A DNA stretch of 64,000 bases from Candidatus Gemmiger faecigallinarum. GTDB taxonomy: Bacteria; Bacillota; Clostridia; Oscillospirales; Ruminococcaceae. The notes beneath the pieces are model-generated. The model saw only the letters and a list, made by a program, of their open reading frames with translations. It did no database searches and was not told the origin of the DNA. Numbering within the stretch: position 1 is the stretch's first letter; every line of letters starts with the position of its first letter. The stretch is taken from NCBI GenBank assembly GCA_019120395.1, contig DWVD01000113.1, positions 1-64,000 of the forward strand, read 5' to 3'. Below are positions 9,762 to 19,169 of this stretch, in pieces. The position numbers were made by a program, and so were the translations under genes.

Positions 9762-9858
9762 GGCAGGGTAATGCTTTGAAGAAAGACGCAGGCGCCGGCG
9801 TTTCGGCCGGACGCTGGCGCAGGACTAGGGCAATCCCGGCACGGAGGCTTATCCCGTT

Positions 9859-10614
9859 ATGTATAAAAATATCATCTTTGATCTGGGCGGTGTCGTCGTC
9901 GACTTCAACCCCCGCGATTTTCTGCTGGACTACTTTATGAACAAGACGGCGGAGGACGCGGTCTATGACCTGACCTTCGGCAGCAAGGAGTGGGAGGACC
10001 TGGACGCGGGACTGATCACCCGGGCGGCGGCCAACCGCATCATGCTGGAAAACGCCGCCCAGGTGGGCCGCACTTTTGAGGTGCAGACCGTCATTGACGA
10101 GTGGGAAAAGATCTTGCGCACCAAGCGCTCCACGGTCAAGACGATGATGCAGCTGAAACTGGCCGGCTATCACCTGTATTATCTGTCCAACATTGCCGCC
10201 GACACGATGGAGCATATCCGGGAGCGGGAGTTTTTCCCGCTGTTCGACGGCGGCGTCGCCTCCTGCGACGTCCACGTGAATAAGCCCGACCCCAGGATCT
10301 ACACCCTGCTGATGCAGAAATACCATCTGGTCTACGAGGAATCTATCTTTGTGGACGACAGCCGCGCAAACGCCCAGGCCGCCTACAACCTGGGCATCAC
10401 CGGCATCCTGTATAAAAATAAAAAATCCTTCAACCGAGCGCTGGAGCGCTGCGGCGTGCAGCTGCCCGATCTGCGCGCAGCGCTGCAGCAGCGCAAGCGG
10501 GAACAGCAGCGCCGCCGCCAGCAGCAGGCGGCACGTCAGCGCCAGCAGCAGGAGGCGGGACAGGCCGGGGAAACCTCCCGCAGCGAAACCGATGCCAAAA
10601 GGCCAGAACAATAA
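9859..10614 (+). CDS. HAD-superfamily hydrolase with Q/R-rich C-terminal tail
   Basis: IIFDLGGVVVDFNP (DxDx motif I variant), YYLSNIA, KPDPRIY, FVDDSRAN. Confidence 0.88.
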   Translation: MYKNIIFDLGGVVVDFNPRDFLLDYFMNKTAEDAVYDLTFGSKEWEDLDAGLITRAAANRIMLENAAQVGRTFEVQTVIDEWEKILRTKRSTVKTMMQLKLAGYHLYYLSNIAADTMEHIREREFFPLFDGGVASCDVHVNKPDPRIYTLLMQKYHLVYEESIFVDDSRANAQAAYNLGITGILYKNKKSFNRALERCGVQLPDLRAALQQRKREQQRRRQQQAARQRQQQEAGQAGETSRSETDAKRPEQ

Positions 10615-10631
10615 CGGAACCATAAAAAGCG

Positions 10632-10670
10632 CAGGCGGGCCGCCGGGAGGACGATCCCGCGGCCTGCCTG
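10632..10670. terminator. Convergent terminator between HAD gene and sigG
   Basis: CAGGCGGGCCGCCGGGA-GGACGA-TCCCGCGGCCTGCCTG long stem. Confidence 0.65.
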
Positions 10671-10693
10671 TCTGCGTCCCGGCGCGGCCTGTT

Positions 10694-11473
10694 TCAGCCG
10701 GCCGAGATCTCCTCTTTGATGCGGCGCAGGGCGTTTTTCTCCAGCCGGCTGACCTGCGCCTGGCTGATGCCGATCTCCCGGGCTACCTGCATCTGCGTTT
10801 TGCCGGCCAGATACCGCAGTGAGATGATCTTTTTCTCCCGCGGGCTCAGCGCCCGCACGGTGTCGCGGAACATGATGTCGCTGATCCAGCTTTCCTCGCT
10901 GCAGCCCTCGTTGACCTGGTCCAGGATCGCGATGCTGTCTTCGCCGTCGGAATAGGCCGGCTCGTACAGGCTGGCCGGCTCCACCACCGACTCCAGCGCC
11001 ATGGCCACGCTTTCCGGCGCGGCGCCCACATACTCGGCGATCTCGGAGATATGCGGTTCCCGGCCGCCCTTCTGCTGAAGCGTTTCTCTGGCCTGCATCG
11101 ACTTGTAGGCCAGGTCGCGGATGGAACGGCTGACCCGCACGGCGTTGTTGTCCCGCAGAAAGCGTCGGATCTCGCCCACGATCATCGGCACGCCGTAGGT
11201 GGAGAACCGCACGTTCTGCGCCGGGTCAAAGTGGTCGATCGCTTTGATCAGGCCGATGCACCCGACCTGGAACAGATCGTCCAGGTTTTCGCCCCGGCCG
11301 GAAAATTTCTGCACCACGCTCAGCACCAGGCGCAGGTTGCCCTGGATCATCTGCTGGCGCGCCCCGCTGTCTCCGCTGTGGGCGGCGGCCAGCAGCTCGG
11401 TTTTCTCCTTCTCGCTCAAAACGGGCAATTGTGCGGTGTTCACGCCGCACAGCTCTACTTTTCCTGCATGCAT
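10694..11473 (-). CDS. sigG: RNA polymerase sporulation sigma factor SigG
   Basis: MHAGKVELCGVNTAQLPVL...GNLRLVLSVVQKFSGRGENLDDLFQVGCIGLIKAIDHFDPAQNVRFSTYGVPMIVGEIRRFLRDNNAVRVSRSIRDLAYK; AGGAGG 9 nt upstream of ATG. Confidence 0.96.
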   Translation of the reverse strand: MHAGKVELCGVNTAQLPVLSEKEKTELLAAAHSGDSGARQQMIQGNLRLVLSVVQKFSGRGENLDDLFQVGCIGLIKAIDHFDPAQNVRFSTYGVPMIVGEIRRFLRDNNAVRVSRSIRDLAYKSMQARETLQQKGGREPHISEIAEYVGAAPESVAMALESVVEPASLYEPAYSDGEDSIAILDQVNEGCSEESWISDIMFRDTVRALSPREKKIISLRYLAGKTQMQVAREIGISQAQVSRLEKNALRRIKEEISAG

Positions 11474-11620
11474 CTTCGCCATCCTCCTGTCCTGTGTTTG
11501 GGAGTATAGGCGCAAACGCGTCCGGGCAGACAGCACAAATTCTGGAAAAGCGTCTGCACGCGGCGGGGCACATTTGGACGCCGCCCGGCATAAGATGGCG
11601 CAAGAGGGAGGGAAGGCGTT

Positions 11621-12154
11621 ATGGAACAAACGATCTGGATCATACTGACGGCGGTATTTGCCGCCTCCACAGCGGGGATGGCCGTCTTTCTGGTGGTGGT
11701 CAGACGCGCGTCGCGCAGCCCGGACCGCACGGACGGCCGGGAGACTTATGTGGAGTATAAAACGCCGGAATACGTGGGGTACCGGGGATTCCGGTTGAAC
11801 GGCCTGCCGGACAGCGACGTCCTGACGCCGACCCGCTACTGGCTGGTGGACGGCGGCGTGGCCGAAGTGGAGTACTCGGTGGCGCACAGCGACGATGTGA
11901 CGCTGCGGGCCGCGCCGTCGGGGACGCTTACCCTGCCGCTGGAATACAGCAAGCACGAGTACGAAAGCGTCCACGAGTTCCCCGTGGGGGACGTGAACGT
12001 TACGCTGAGCCAGTCCCCGGGACGCGAGTCCATCTTTACCTGGACGCAGGGCGGCTTTGATTTTGCGGTGTTTGCCCCCGGCGCCGAGATGAACGTGATG
12101 GGCGGGCTTTCGACCGAATTTGTCACCGAGACTTCCGGTATGATGAAACGCTGA
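11621..12154 (+). CDS. Uncharacterised membrane-anchored protein
   Basis: N-terminal TM segment then ~145-aa soluble domain; ATG preceded by GGGAGGGAAGGCGTT; sits between sigE and sigG on the opposite strand. Confidence 0.7.
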   Translation: MEQTIWIILTAVFAASTAGMAVFLVVVRRASRSPDRTDGRETYVEYKTPEYVGYRGFRLNGLPDSDVLTPTRYWLVDGGVAEVEYSVAHSDDVTLRAAPSGTLTLPLEYSKHEYESVHEFPVGDVNVTLSQSPGRESIFTWTQGGFDFAVFAPGAEMNVMGGLSTEFVTETSGMMKR

Positions 12155-12168
12155 ACCGGATACCGCAG

Positions 12169-12215
12169 CGGCGCGCCGGCGCGGGGCAGGCTTTGCCCGC
12201 AGCGCCGGCGCGCCG
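12169..12215. terminator. Convergent terminator between 11621 ORF and sigE
   Basis: CGGCGCGCCGGCGC / GCGCCGGCGCGCCG 14-bp stem. Confidence 0.65.
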
Positions 12216-12256
12216 TGTCTGTTTTCCGGCAGGGCGGCATGCGGGGCGCGCCGCCG

Positions 12257-12967
12257 TCACACCGCGGCTTCCAGCTCTCGGCGGAGCCGTTTGATGATGC
12301 GTTTTTCCAGGCGGGAGATATAGCTCTGCGAGATGCCGATGATGTCCGCCACTTCTTTTTGGGTATGCTCGCTGCCGCCGTGCAGGCCGAACCGCAGCTC
12401 CATGATCTGCCGCTCCCGCGGGGCGAGCTGCTGCACGGCCCGGCGCAGGGCGGCGCGCTCGGCGCACCGTTCCAGCTCCTCGCCCACCTGGGCGTCCTCG
12501 CTGACCAGCACGTCCACCAGCAGCAGTTCGTTGCCGTCGGAATCGGTGTTCAGCGGTTCATCGATGCTGGCGTCCTGCCGGCGGTTGGAACCTTTGCGCA
12601 GATACATCAGGATCTCGTTTTCGATGCAGCGGCTGGCGTAAGTGGCCAGTTTGATGTTCTTGTCCGGCTCAAAGGTGTTGACCGCTTTGATCAGGCCGAT
12701 GGCGCCGATCGAGATCATGTCCTCGATCCCGGCGGAGGCGGTCTCGAACTTTTTGGCAATGTACACCACCAGCCGCAGGTTATGTGTGATCAGGGTGTCG
12801 CGGGCTTCCGGCCGACCGGCCGCCAGGGCGTCGAACACTGCTTTTTCCTCCTCCGGAGAAAGCGGCGGCGGCAGCGTGTCGGGGCCGTTGATGTAGTGCA
12901 GCGCCTGCGGGGCGGTGAACTGCAGGAAAAACTGATACAGCCGTTGTTTCATCTGCGCAATGGTCAT
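12257..12967 (-). CDS. sigE: RNA polymerase sporulation sigma factor SigE
   Basis: ...[22 protein letters not shown]...[64 protein letters not shown]...[22 protein letters not shown]. Confidence 0.96.
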   Translation of the reverse strand: MTIAQMKQRLYQFFLQFTAPQALHYINGPDTLPPPLSPEEEKAVFDALAAGRPEARDTLITHNLRLVVYIAKKFETASAGIEDMISIGAIGLIKAVNTFEPDKNIKLATYASRCIENEILMYLRKGSNRRQDASIDEPLNTDSDGNELLLVDVLVSEDAQVGEELERCAERAALRRAVQQLAPRERQIMELRFGLHGGSEHTQKEVADIIGISQSYISRLEKRIIKRLRRELEAAV

Positions 12968-13056
12968 ACAAAAGCCCTCCTTTGGACACAAACTGGAATG
13001 CGGGGCGGAGCGCCCCGGGACTATGTAGCGAAAAGCGGTCTGCGCCGCTGTGCCGG

Positions 13057-13926
13057 TCAAAGAAAATCCGGGCCGTACAGCGCCTCGTACCGCTCCGTGC
13101 CGAAACTCTGGCGGGAGAAAGCGACCGCCGTACGGTCCAGGGGCATGACGCCCTGCGGCGAGATCAGCCCGATACGCCCCGCGGCAAACCCCGGCAGCAG
13201 TGACGCCTGCTCGGCGGTGGTGCAGGGGATCAGCCGCAGGCGCAGCCCCTCCGGCGGTTCGGCAGGGGGATCGCCCCGGTACCATGCGTCCAGGAATTCC
13301 CGCACCGGCGCAGGCAGGCGGGTCTCGGCGTCCGGATAGCTGACCAGCAGGACCGGCAGGCAGGAGACGGGGTCTTTCAGGTGGCAGCCGGTGTCCAGCA
13401 TGGCGCGCAGGCAGACTTTGGAGCCGCAAAGATCCAGCTCGACCCCGATGCACCTGGCGGGGGGATCGTTTTGTCCCAGCAGCCGCAGTACGGCCTCCAC
13501 CGCCAGACAGCAGATGCCGGCCAGCACCAGCAAAAGCAGCGGCGACACCCGCAGGTATACGGCCAGATTGTTGGTCTGCACAAAGGGCGCGCCGGTCTGG
13601 ACGATGGCCAGCAGGGCAAGCCCGGCCAGCAGCAGATTGAGCGTGACATACCAGAACGCGGCGCAGAGGAACCGGCGCAGGCTGCGCGCCCCGAACGCCG
13701 CCCAGACAATGGCCGCCCCGCTGCCCAGCTTGTACAGGATCTGTACCGGGTAGGGCAGCTCCGGCGCAAACAGGATCAAAGCGGACAGGGCGGCCAGCGC
13801 CGAAGCGACCAGAAGCCGGGGCAGCTTTGCCCTGCAGCCGGCCAAAAGCCCGGCGGCCAGAAGCAGAAAGTACCCGGCCAGGAAATTGACCAGCAGCAAA
13901 ACGTCCAGATAGATCACCGTTTTCAC
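13057..13926 (-). CDS. spoIIGA: Sigma-E processing peptidase SpoIIGA
   Basis: GTG start with [36 protein letters not shown], five TM segments, soluble aspartyl-protease-like domain with [12 protein letters not shown]; immediately upstream of sigE. Confidence 0.93.
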   Translation of the reverse strand: MKTVIYLDVLLLVNFLAGYFLLLAAGLLAGCRAKLPRLLVASALAALSALILFAPELPYPVQILYKLGSGAAIVWAAFGARSLRRFLCAAFWYVTLNLLLAGLALLAIVQTGAPFVQTNNLAVYLRVSPLLLLVLAGICCLAVEAVLRLLGQNDPPARCIGVELDLCGSKVCLRAMLDTGCHLKDPVSCLPVLLVSYPDAETRLPAPVREFLDAWYRGDPPAEPPEGLRLRLIPCTTAEQASLLPGFAAGRIGLISPQGVMPLDRTAVAFSRQSFGTERYEALYGPDFL

Positions 13927-14043
13927 TGGCGGGGCCTCCTTTCGGGGACGGACGGGCAAGGGGCAGGCCGGGGCTGCCGGCTTTTCCAGTGTATGCGATG
14001 GCGGGGGAGAAAATGCGGGAAAGCAAGTGCTGACCAGATCCGG

Positions 14044-14083
14044 CAAAAAAGGCGTCCTCCGTGCGCATTGCGCACGGGGGACG
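14044..14083 (-). terminator. Terminator downstream of asnA
   Basis: On minus strand CGTCCCCCGTGCGC-AAT-GCGCACGGAGGACG followed by CCTTTTTT. Confidence 0.8.
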
Positions 14084-14242
14084 ATTGCGGCGGCGGGAAA
14101 GAGGACCGCATGGCAGGGCGGGGCTGTCATGCGGCTGTTCCCGCACAGAGTTTTGTTCTTTCGGGGCGGCAAAAGCGGAAAATGGCCGCCGGCCGGTTTG
14201 GCTTTTGTGCGCGGTGCTCCGCCGCGGTTTTGCTTTTGCGGG

Positions 14243-15253
14243 TCACAGCAGCTGCACGCCGGCGGCCTTGCAGGCGGCGATGGTGTCGGCGTCCCACAGG
14301 CTGACCTGGACCTCGCCCACGTGGGCTTTGCCCAGCATCAGCATGCACATGCGGCTCTGGCCGATGCCGCCGCCCATGGTCAGCGGCAGTTTGCCCTCCA
14401 GCAGCATTTTGTGGAAGGGCAGCCCGGCCCGTTCGGGGCAGCCGGCCTCGTCCAGCTGGCGGCGCAGGCTCTCGGCGTCCACGCGGATGCCCATGCTGGA
14501 AAGCTCCAGCGCGCAGCCCAGCGTCTTGTGCCAGAACAAAATGTCGCAGTTCAGCGCCCAGTCGTCGTAGTCGGGGGCGCGGCCGTCGTGGGGGGCGCCG
14601 CTTTTCAGCTTGCCGCCGATCTGCATGATGCAGGCGGTGCGGTGCTCCTTCACAAAGGCGTTCTCCCGCTCTTTCGGCGTCAGGCCGGGGTATTTGTCCT
14701 CCAGCTGCTGCGCGGTGATAAAGGCCACGTCCCGGCTCAGAGCGATCTTTTTCAGTGCCGGGAACTTCCAGCGCAGCTCGTCGGCGGTGCCGCAGACCGC
14801 GTCCACAATGTCGTGCACCGTGTCCTGCAAAAAGTCCAGCGTGCGCTGGCGCTCGGTAATGACCCGCTCCCAGTCCCACTGGTCCACGTAGATGCTGTGC
14901 AGGTTGTCCAGCTCCTCGTCACGGCGGATGGCGTTCATGTTGGTGACCAGCCCCTGCCCGGCGCGGAAGCCGTACTTGCCCAGGGCATACCGCTTCCACT
15001 TGGCTAGGCTGTGCACCACCTCGCCGGTCTCGTTCAAAAAGGGCACGTCAAAGGCCACCGGGCGCTCGACGCCGTTCAGATCGTCGTTCAGGCCGCTGCC
15101 GTGGGCGACGAACAGCGGCGCGGTGACCCGCTTCAGGTGCAGCGCGGCGCAGAGTTTTTCCTGAAAGATGGTGTTGATCAGGCCGATGGCCTTCTGGGTG
15201 TCGTACAGGCCCAGGGTGCTTTTGTAGTTTTTGGGTATCACGGTCTTGGACAT
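14243..15253 (-). CDS. asnA: Aspartate--ammonia ligase
   Basis: MSKTVIPKNYKSTLGLYDTQKAIGLINTIFQEKL...LTMGGGIGQSRMCMLML. Confidence 0.96.
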   Translation of the reverse strand: MSKTVIPKNYKSTLGLYDTQKAIGLINTIFQEKLCAALHLKRVTAPLFVAHGSGLNDDLNGVERPVAFDVPFLNETGEVVHSLAKWKRYALGKYGFRAGQGLVTNMNAIRRDEELDNLHSIYVDQWDWERVITERQRTLDFLQDTVHDIVDAVCGTADELRWKFPALKKIALSRDVAFITAQQLEDKYPGLTPKERENAFVKEHRTACIMQIGGKLKSGAPHDGRAPDYDDWALNCDILFWHKTLGCALELSSMGIRVDAESLRRQLDEAGCPERAGLPFHKMLLEGKLPLTMGGGIGQSRMCMLMLGKAHVGEVQVSLWDADTIAACKAAGVQLL

Positions 15254-15342
15254 GGCAATCTTCCCCCTCTATGGTATTCCAATCCTGCGCCCCGCGGGGA
15301 CGCCGGCTCCGCACAGCAGCCGACAGGCAGGGCGACGATCTT

Positions 15343-15371
15343 ATTATACAACTGTATCCTGCCTGCGTCAA
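15343..15371 (-). promoter_or_regulatory. Promoter of asnA
   Basis: Minus strand TTGACG - 17 bp - TATAAT. Confidence 0.75.
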
Positions 15372-15423
15372 TTTGTACGCAGTTGGCGGACGGACCCGCG
15401 GCTGCGGCGGGGCGGGCTCGGCG

Positions 15424-17190
15424 TCAGGCTTTGGCAAACTGGCTCTCGTACAGCCGGGCGTAAAAACCGCCCCCGGCCAGCAGCTCGTCGTGGGTGCCGC
15501 GCTCGATGATGGCGCCGTCCTTCATCACCAGGATGCAGTCGGCGTTTTTGATGGTGGACAGCCGGTGGGCCACGATAAAGCTGGTGCGGCCTTTCATCAG
15601 CTCCTCAAAGGCGCTCTGCACCAGGATCTCGGTGCGGGTGTCGATGGAGCTGGTGGCCTCGTCCAAAATCAGCACCGGCGGGCGCTGCAGCATGACGCGG
15701 GCAATGCACAAAAGCTGTTTCTGCCCCTGGCTGATGTTGCCGCCGTCCTCGGCGATGGGGGTGTCGTAGCCCTGGGGCAGCCGGCAGATAAAGCTGTGGG
15801 CGCGGGCCTGTTTGGCCGCGGCGACGATCTCCTCCCGGCTGGCGTCCGGCTTGCCGTAGGCGATGTTCTCGGCCACGGTGCCGGCTTTCAGCCAGGTCTC
15901 CTGCAATACCATGCCAAAGTTGGCCCGCAGCGAATCCCGCGTCAGTTTGTCGATGGGCAGGCCGCCCACCCGGATCTGCCCGCCGTCGATCTCGTAAAAG
16001 CGCATCAGCAGGTTGACCAGCGTGGTCTTGCCGCAGCCGGTGGGGCCCACCAGGGCGATGCGCTGGCCGGGCTTTGCCTCCAGGCTCAGGTCCTGGAACA
16101 GCGTTGCCTGCGGCGTGTAGCCAAAGCGCACATGGTCAAACTGGACGCTGCCGTTTTCGGCCGCGGCGGGGTCCAGCGCCCTGGCGCCGGGGGCGTCGGG
16201 GCGGATGGGCGTTTCGTCGATCAGGTCAAACACCCGCTGGGCGCAGGCCAGGGCGTTCTGCAGCTCGGTCATCACGCTGGAAATGTCGTTGAAGGGCTTG
16301 GTGTACTGGTTGGCATAGTTGAGGAAGGCCGACAGCCCGCCCACCGTGATGGCGCCGCCGATGGCCAGAAACGCCCCGATGACCGCCACCGCCGCATAGA
16401 CCAGCGCGTTGACAAAGCGGGTGGCGGGGTTGGTCAGGGAGGAGAAGAACACCGCCCGGACGCTGCATTTCTGCAGATCCAGATTGATGCGCTCGAACCG
16501 CTGTTCGGCGCGGGATTCGTAGCCGAAAGCCCGCACCAGGTGCTGGTTGCCCACCAGCTCCTCCACCAGCGAGGTCATCTCGGCGCGGGTCTCGCTCTGC
16601 ACCTTGAACATCGAGTAGGTGCGCTGGGCGATGAACCGCGCCACAAAGATGGACAGCGGCGTCAGGACCACCACCACCAGCGTGATGCGCCAGTCGATGG
16701 TCAGCATAAAGATCAGGGTGCCCAATATGGTCAGCACGCCGGTGAACAGCTGGGTGAAGCCCATCAGCAAACCGTCCGAAAACTGCTCCACGTCGGTGGT
16801 GATGCGGCTGATGGCATCGCCGGGGCGGTGGCCGTCGATGTAGGACAGCGGCAGCACCTGCATGTGGTCAAAGGCCTGCACCCGGATGTCCCGCACCACC
16901 TGGTAGGTGATGCGGTTGTTGCACAGGCTCATGGCCCACTGGGCCAGGGCGGTCACGGCGATGGTCGCGGCCAGCCGCACCCCGATGCCGGCCAGCGCGG
17001 CAAAATCCACCTGGCCGGGGCCCAGGATCTCGTCCACCGCGTCGCCGGTCAGGATGGGGGCGTACAGGGTGGAGGCCACCGTCACGGCGGCCAGCGCCAG
17101 CACCAGGACGACCCTGGCGCGGTAGGGGGCGATCAATGCCAGCACCCGCCGGATGGTGGCCGGGTCGGCGCGTTTGGTCTGTTTGCTCAT
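15424..17190 (-). CDS. ABC exporter, fused TMD-NBD, catalytic-site half (YheH/TM288-like)
   Basis: Walker A GPTGCGKTTL, signature NISQGQKQLL, Walker B LILDEATSSID, H-loop IVAHRLSTI. Confidence 0.92.
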   Translation of the reverse strand: MSKQTKRADPATIRRVLALIAPYRARVVLVLALAAVTVASTLYAPILTGDAVDEILGPGQVDFAALAGIGVRLAATIAVTALAQWAMSLCNNRITYQVVRDIRVQAFDHMQVLPLSYIDGHRPGDAISRITTDVEQFSDGLLMGFTQLFTGVLTILGTLIFMLTIDWRITLVVVVLTPLSIFVARFIAQRTYSMFKVQSETRAEMTSLVEELVGNQHLVRAFGYESRAEQRFERINLDLQKCSVRAVFFSSLTNPATRFVNALVYAAVAVIGAFLAIGGAITVGGLSAFLNYANQYTKPFNDISSVMTELQNALACAQRVFDLIDETPIRPDAPGARALDPAAAENGSVQFDHVRFGYTPQATLFQDLSLEAKPGQRIALVGPTGCGKTTLVNLLMRFYEIDGGQIRVGGLPIDKLTRDSLRANFGMVLQETWLKAGTVAENIAYGKPDASREEIVAAAKQARAHSFICRLPQGYDTPIAEDGGNISQGQKQLLCIARVMLQRPPVLILDEATSSIDTRTEILVQSAFEELMKGRTSFIVAHRLSTIKNADCILVMKDGAIIERGTHDELLAGGGFYARLYESQFAKA

Positions 17191-18935
17191 ACCGTGCGGG
17201 ACACCTCCTCTTTGGAAAGCTGGCTCAGGCAGATCTCGCGGTAGACCGCGCAGCTCTGCAGCAGGCGGGCGTGGCTGTCCAGGCCGGCGGGCGCGCCGTC
17301 GTCCAGCACCAGGATGCGGTCGGCCTGCCGCACCGCCGCGGCCCGCTGGGATACGATAAACACCGTCATGCCCTGCGTTTTTTCCTTGATGGCTGTGCGC
17401 AGCGCGGCGTCGGTGGCGTAGTCCAGCGCCGAGGCGCTGTCGTCCAAAATCAGGATGCGGGGCATGGGCACCAGCGCGCGGGCAATGGTCAGCCGCTGGC
17501 GCTGCCCGCCGGAAAAGTTGCGACCGGCGGTCTCCACCGGGGCGTCCAGGCCGCCGGGCTTGGCGCGGACAAACTCCGCCGCCTGGGCGATCTCCAGCGC
17601 CGCCCAGATCTCCTCGTCGGTGGCGTCGGGCTTGGCCCAGCGCATATTGTCCCGGATGGTGCCGGTAAACAGCACCGCCTTCTGGGGCACCACGCCGATC
17701 ATCCGCCGCAGCTGGGCAAACCCGTACCGGCGCACGTCATGGCCGAACAGCAGCACCCGGCCGCCGGTGGCGTCGTAAAAGCGGGGGATCAGGCTGACAA
17801 AGGTGGTCTTGCCGCTGCCGGTGCCGCCAATGACGCCGATGGTCTCGCCGGGGGCGGCGGCCAGCGTCACGCCGGTCAGGCTGGGCGCGCCGGCGCCCGC
17901 ATAGGCAAAGCCGACGTCCTCAAAGGCGACGGCGGGCGCGCCCGGCACCGCGTCCAGTTCCGGCGCGGCGGGGTCGGGCATGGTGGTGGGGGTGGCAAGC
18001 ACCTCGCTGACGCGGACGGCGCTGGCCACCGCGCGGGTCATGATGATGACCAGGTCGGCGATGCGCAGCAGGTTCAGCAAAATCTGGCTCAGGTAGTTCA
18101 GCAGCGCCATGACCTCGCCCTGGGTCAGCGCGCCGGCGTCCACCTGGCGGCCGCCGTGCCACAAAATGGCGATGGCCCCCAGGTTGACGATCAGGTAGGT
18201 GATGGGGTTCATCAGGGCCGAGATGCGCCCGGCGGCCAGCTGCACGTTCCGCAGGCGATCGTTGGCGGCGGCAAAACCGGCCATCTCGTCCTTTTGCCGG
18301 CTGAAGGCCCGCACCACGCGGGCGCCCACGTAATTCTCGCGGGTCAGCTGGGTCACCCGGTCCAGCGTGGTCTGGGCGTCGTGATAGATGGGCACCGTCG
18401 CCCGCATGATGGCCCAGATCACCAGCGAGATCACCGCCGTGATGCCCAAAAACCACAGCGTCAGCACCGGGCTGATGGTCAGCGCCATCAGGATGGCCCC
18501 AATGACGATAAAGGGCGACCGCAGCAAAAGCCGCAGCGTCATGTTCAGGCCGTTCTGCACCTGGTTGACGTCGCTGGTCATGCGGGTCACCAGCGTGGGG
18601 GTGCCCATCCGGTCCAGCTCGGTGTGGCTCAGGGTATTGATGTGGGCAAACAGGTCCCGCCGCAGTGCCGTGCCAAAACCCAAAGCGGACTTGGCGGCAA
18701 AGTACTGGGCGGTCAGGCTGCTGGCCATGCCCACCACGGCCAAAAGCACCAGCAGGCCGCACTGCCGCCAGATAAAGGGCAGGTCGGCGTTCTGGATGCC
18801 CTCGTCCACGATGCGGGCCACCACAAGGGGCACCAGCAGCTCAAAACAGGCCTCCAGCATCTTGAACAGCGGGGCGATGACAGTTTCCTTCTCGTACCCC
18901 TTGATATAGCGGAACAATCGGCGCATGGGCAGCAC
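17187..18935 (-). CDS. ABC exporter, fused TMD-NBD, degenerate-site half (YheI/TM287-like)
   Basis: Walker A GGTGSGKTTF, FSGGQRQRL, Walker B LILDDSASALD, H-loop position VSQRAAAV; ATGA overlap with 15424-17190. Confidence 0.92.
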   Translation of the reverse strand: MLPMRRLFRYIKGYEKETVIAPLFKMLEACFELLVPLVVARIVDEGIQNADLPFIWRQCGLLVLLAVVGMASSLTAQYFAAKSALGFGTALRRDLFAHINTLSHTELDRMGTPTLVTRMTSDVNQVQNGLNMTLRLLLRSPFIVIGAILMALTISPVLTLWFLGITAVISLVIWAIMRATVPIYHDAQTTLDRVTQLTRENYVGARVVRAFSRQKDEMAGFAAANDRLRNVQLAAGRISALMNPITYLIVNLGAIAILWHGGRQVDAGALTQGEVMALLNYLSQILLNLLRIADLVIIMTRAVASAVRVSEVLATPTTMPDPAAPELDAVPGAPAVAFEDVGFAYAGAGAPSLTGVTLAAAPGETIGVIGGTGSGKTTFVSLIPRFYDATGGRVLLFGHDVRRYGFAQLRRMIGVVPQKAVLFTGTIRDNMRWAKPDATDEEIWAALEIAQAAEFVRAKPGGLDAPVETAGRNFSGGQRQRLTIARALVPMPRILILDDSASALDYATDAALRTAIKEKTQGMTVFIVSQRAAAVRQADRILVLDDGAPAGLDSHARLLQSCAVYREICLSQLSKEEVSRTV

Positions 18936-18983
18936 AGCCTTTCTTGGATGGGATAGGACGCCGCAGCCGGGCGCGGCTGCTTT

Positions 18984-19012
18984 ATTATAGCACGCGGCAG
19001 AGGGTTTGTCAT
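18984..19012 (-). promoter_or_regulatory. Promoter of heterodimeric ABC exporter operon
   Basis: Minus strand ATGACA - 17 bp - TATAAT. Confidence 0.6.
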
Positions 19013-19169
19013 ATGGGTTGCCCGCTTTCGATGATTATTTGCGCGGCGGCCGCCTATACTGTGTTTGAGCACAGGGCTGCGGGCTGCGCCAGGGCCAGCC
19101 GCCCGTCCGCATGCCGTACACAGGACCATGCGCGCCGGGATACCGCCTGTGCCAGAGGGAGAACCGTCT

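Noticed and set aside
12257-14146. 629-aa reading of sigE with a long N-terminal extension
   Set aside because: The extension is an out-of-frame reading of spoIIGA; real SigE starts near 12967 with the expected short pro-sequence.
15271-18956. Long plus-strand ORFs (657 and 606 aa) over the ABC exporter pair
   Set aside because: Antisense to two clear ABC proteins; Gly/His/Gln-rich shadow translations.
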